DNA of 64,000 bases from positions 1 to 64,000 of the forward strand of contig CAXBCF010000016.1 in assembly GCA_963973975.1 (NCBI GenBank). The letters run 5' to 3'. The DNA comes from UBA1494_A sp963973975 (lineage in GTDB: Bacteria > Bacteroidota > Bacteroidia > Flavobacteriales_E > Vicingaceae). Shown here in pieces: positions 63,185 to 64,000 of this stretch (position 1 is its first letter; each line of letters begins with the position of its first letter). The notes beneath the pieces are model-generated. The model saw nothing but the letters and a program-made list of their open reading frames with translations. It searched no databases and was not told where the DNA came from. A program made the translations under genes and the position numbers.

Positions 63185-63480
63185 TAAAAGGGAAATTAAG
63201 AATTAAGCGAAGAGATGAAAGAATTAAATAAAGTTGGGACAAAGGACTAAAGATAAAGGATGAAGGAAAGAATTTGGAAATTAAGAATTACGAATGAAGG
63301 AGAAACAAATTAAGAATTTGGAAATTAAGAATTACGAATGAAGGAAAAAGAAATTAAGAATTAAGTGTTCCCAATGGACAATTGACAATGATCAATTAAG
63401 AAAATGAATTACGAATTTGGAAATTACGAATTACGAATGAAAGAGAAAGAAATTAAGAATTAAGAAAAGAAAAGAAAAGA
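63185..63480. repeat. Patch of degenerate direct repeats
   Basis: The gap 63143-63569 holds no gene. A 30-base unit (AATTTGGAAATTAAGAATTA then CGAATGAAGG) occurs perfectly at 63271-63300 and 63315-63344 and in diverged form at 63414-63440. Shorter AATTAAGAATTAAG and GAATTACGAATT units fill the rest, with strong purine bias on the plus strand. I believe similar tracts occur between genes in Bacteroidota, but have not checked. Confidence 0.75.
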
Positions 63481-63546
63481 AAGACATTATGAAATTGGGA
63501 CAATAAAATATGAAATACAAAACACTGCATTTAAAAAGCGCCAACG

Positions 63547-63554
63547 TATATTTG
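63547..63554 (+). promoter_or_regulatory. -7 box of queD
   Basis: TATATTTG, 15 bases before the ATG at 63570. It lies inside the longer open frame (from 63510) and rules that start out. Confidence 0.55.
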
Positions 63555-63569
63555 CAAAAAAATTCCCTA

Positions 63570-63983
63570 ATGGTATACATAACAAGAAGAGAGCGATTTA
63601 GCGCTGCTCACAAATTAGCCAGAAAAGATTGGAGCGAAGAAAAAAACTATGAAGTATTCGGAAAATGCTCTAACCCGAACTGGCACGGTCACAATTATGT
63701 TTTACACGTAACTGTTAAAGGCAGCCCCGAACCTTCTACCGGGTTCGTTGTTGATTTGTCGGCTTTAGGCGATATAATAAAGCAGTATGTGATTCAATTT
63801 GTAGACCACAAGAATTTAAACATCGACGTGGACTTCTTGAAAGATACCATGACTTCTACCGAAAACATCGCCATAGCTATTTGGAATCAATTAGTTAAAC
63901 CAGTGGCTGAACTCGGAGCAGAATTGCATAGCGTGAAGCTACAAGAAACAGAGAATAATTATGTCGAATATTTTGGAGAATGA
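63570..63983 (+). CDS. queD: 6-carboxytetrahydropterin synthase (QueD/PTPS family)
   Basis: 137 residues from ATG 63570 (MVYITRRERFSAAHKLARKD). It turns dihydroneopterin triphosphate into 6-carboxy-tetrahydropterin on the way to queuosine, or into 6-pyruvoyl-tetrahydropterin in related enzymes. Zinc ligands are FSAAH and WHGHNY. The catalytic Cys is in VFGKCSNPNWHGHNY. The next gene's ATG overlaps the stop (ATGA). Confidence 0.9.
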   Translation: MVYITRRERFSAAHKLARKDWSEEKNYEVFGKCSNPNWHGHNYVLHVTVKGSPEPSTGFVVDLSALGDIIKQYVIQFVDHKNLNIDVDFLKDTMTSTENIAIAIWNQLVKPVAELGAELHSVKLQETENNYVEYFGE

Positions 63984-64000
63984 ATTTAGTATTAAGCCTG
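63980..64000 (+). CDS. Start of the next gene (partial, runs off the window end)
   Basis: ATG at 63980 overlaps the queD stop by 4 bases and opens a frame MNLVLSL to the window end. The overlap style matches other coupled genes here. Too short to identify. Confidence 0.45.

Noticed and set aside
63271..63440. Possible CRISPR array from repeats with a regular period
   Set aside because: Only two perfect copies, spacers are short and made of related sequence, and there are no cas genes.
63510..63569. Longer queD start at 63510
   Set aside because: A consensus -7 box (63547-63554) lies inside the extension, and the family begins at the later ATG.
1..64000. Defence island, prophage, integron or secondary-metabolite cluster
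   Set aside because: I read all regions and found only core metabolism, envelope, replication and tRNA genes, with no integrase, phage structural, restriction or synthase genes.

Overview
The window is a gene-dense, AT-rich stretch of a Bacteroidota chromosome, most likely from the Flavobacteriales. The signs are direct. Promoter-like TAnnTTTG boxes with upstream TTG/TTTG elements replace sigma70-type promoters, and Shine-Dalgarno sequences are almost absent. There is an S46 dipeptidyl-peptidase, a DUF4397 protein with a type IX secretion (T9SS) sorting domain, and several lineage-typical families: PF14121-type porin, DUF4835, DUF4294, DUF6503 and a small RRM protein. Almost all of it is core genome. 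I see no rRNA, tRNA, CRISPR array, prophage, intact insertion sequence or defence island.

Layout. 1-1811: phenylacetate/beta-ketoadipate genes (paaJ, start of paaZ) interrupted by a four-helix-bundle (23S-IVP type) gene flanked by inverted repeats. 1981-9971: a secreted protein, an intergenic repeat with four mini-hairpins spaced about 50 bp apart, DPP11 plus AMP nucleosidase, ispE diverging from accA, and a lipoprotein. 10198-16905: dnaB, a periplasmic protein often labelled asparagine synthetase B, a porin, a sterol-desaturase-type hydroxylase, a thioredoxin-fold protein and an RRM protein. 16925-20075: operon ffh-folD-crp-glutaredoxin. 20197-24795: the T9SS cargo protein, then the arginase-argS operon. 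24980-32658: two related small secreted proteins, ftsK-lolA, a DAACS symporter with aroC, and HU. 32719-43531: FAD oxidoreductase, TPR protein, gyrA, clpC, fabI and recN. 43578-46801: operon bamD-rpoZ-coaBC-DUF4835. 46936-51542: envelope genes, including a possible LpoB/COG3014 pair, and a REPIN-like double hairpin. 51621-55421: a tRNA-maturation run (tsaC, cca, pRiA4b-ORF3-like, miaA, TPR). 55638-64000: flippase, lipoproteins, AIM24-type protein, M23/LysM peptidase, YbdG-type MscS channel, a patch of degenerate direct repeats, and queD.

How the genes work together. Several compact operons are held together by 4-base ATGA or TAATG overlaps (ffh/folD, crp/glutaredoxin, arginase/argS, aroC/symporter, coaBC/DUF4835, cca/pRiA4b-like, queD/next gene). 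The main themes are envelope biogenesis (bamD, lolA, LpoB-like, porin, M23, flippase), replication and segregation (dnaB, gyrA, ftsK, HU, recN) and tRNA maturation.

Nothing here is clearly a new defence or biosynthetic system. The points most worth a second look are: at least seven genes with a consensus -7 box only 4-5 nt before the ATG (possible leaderless mRNAs); the inverted-repeat-flanked four-helix-bundle gene inside the paa cluster; three unrelated classes of intergenic repeat; a GATase-like Cys/His signature in the so-called asparagine synthetase; and a pRiA4b-ORF3-like gene translationally coupled to cca. All calls come from reading the sequence; no database search was run.
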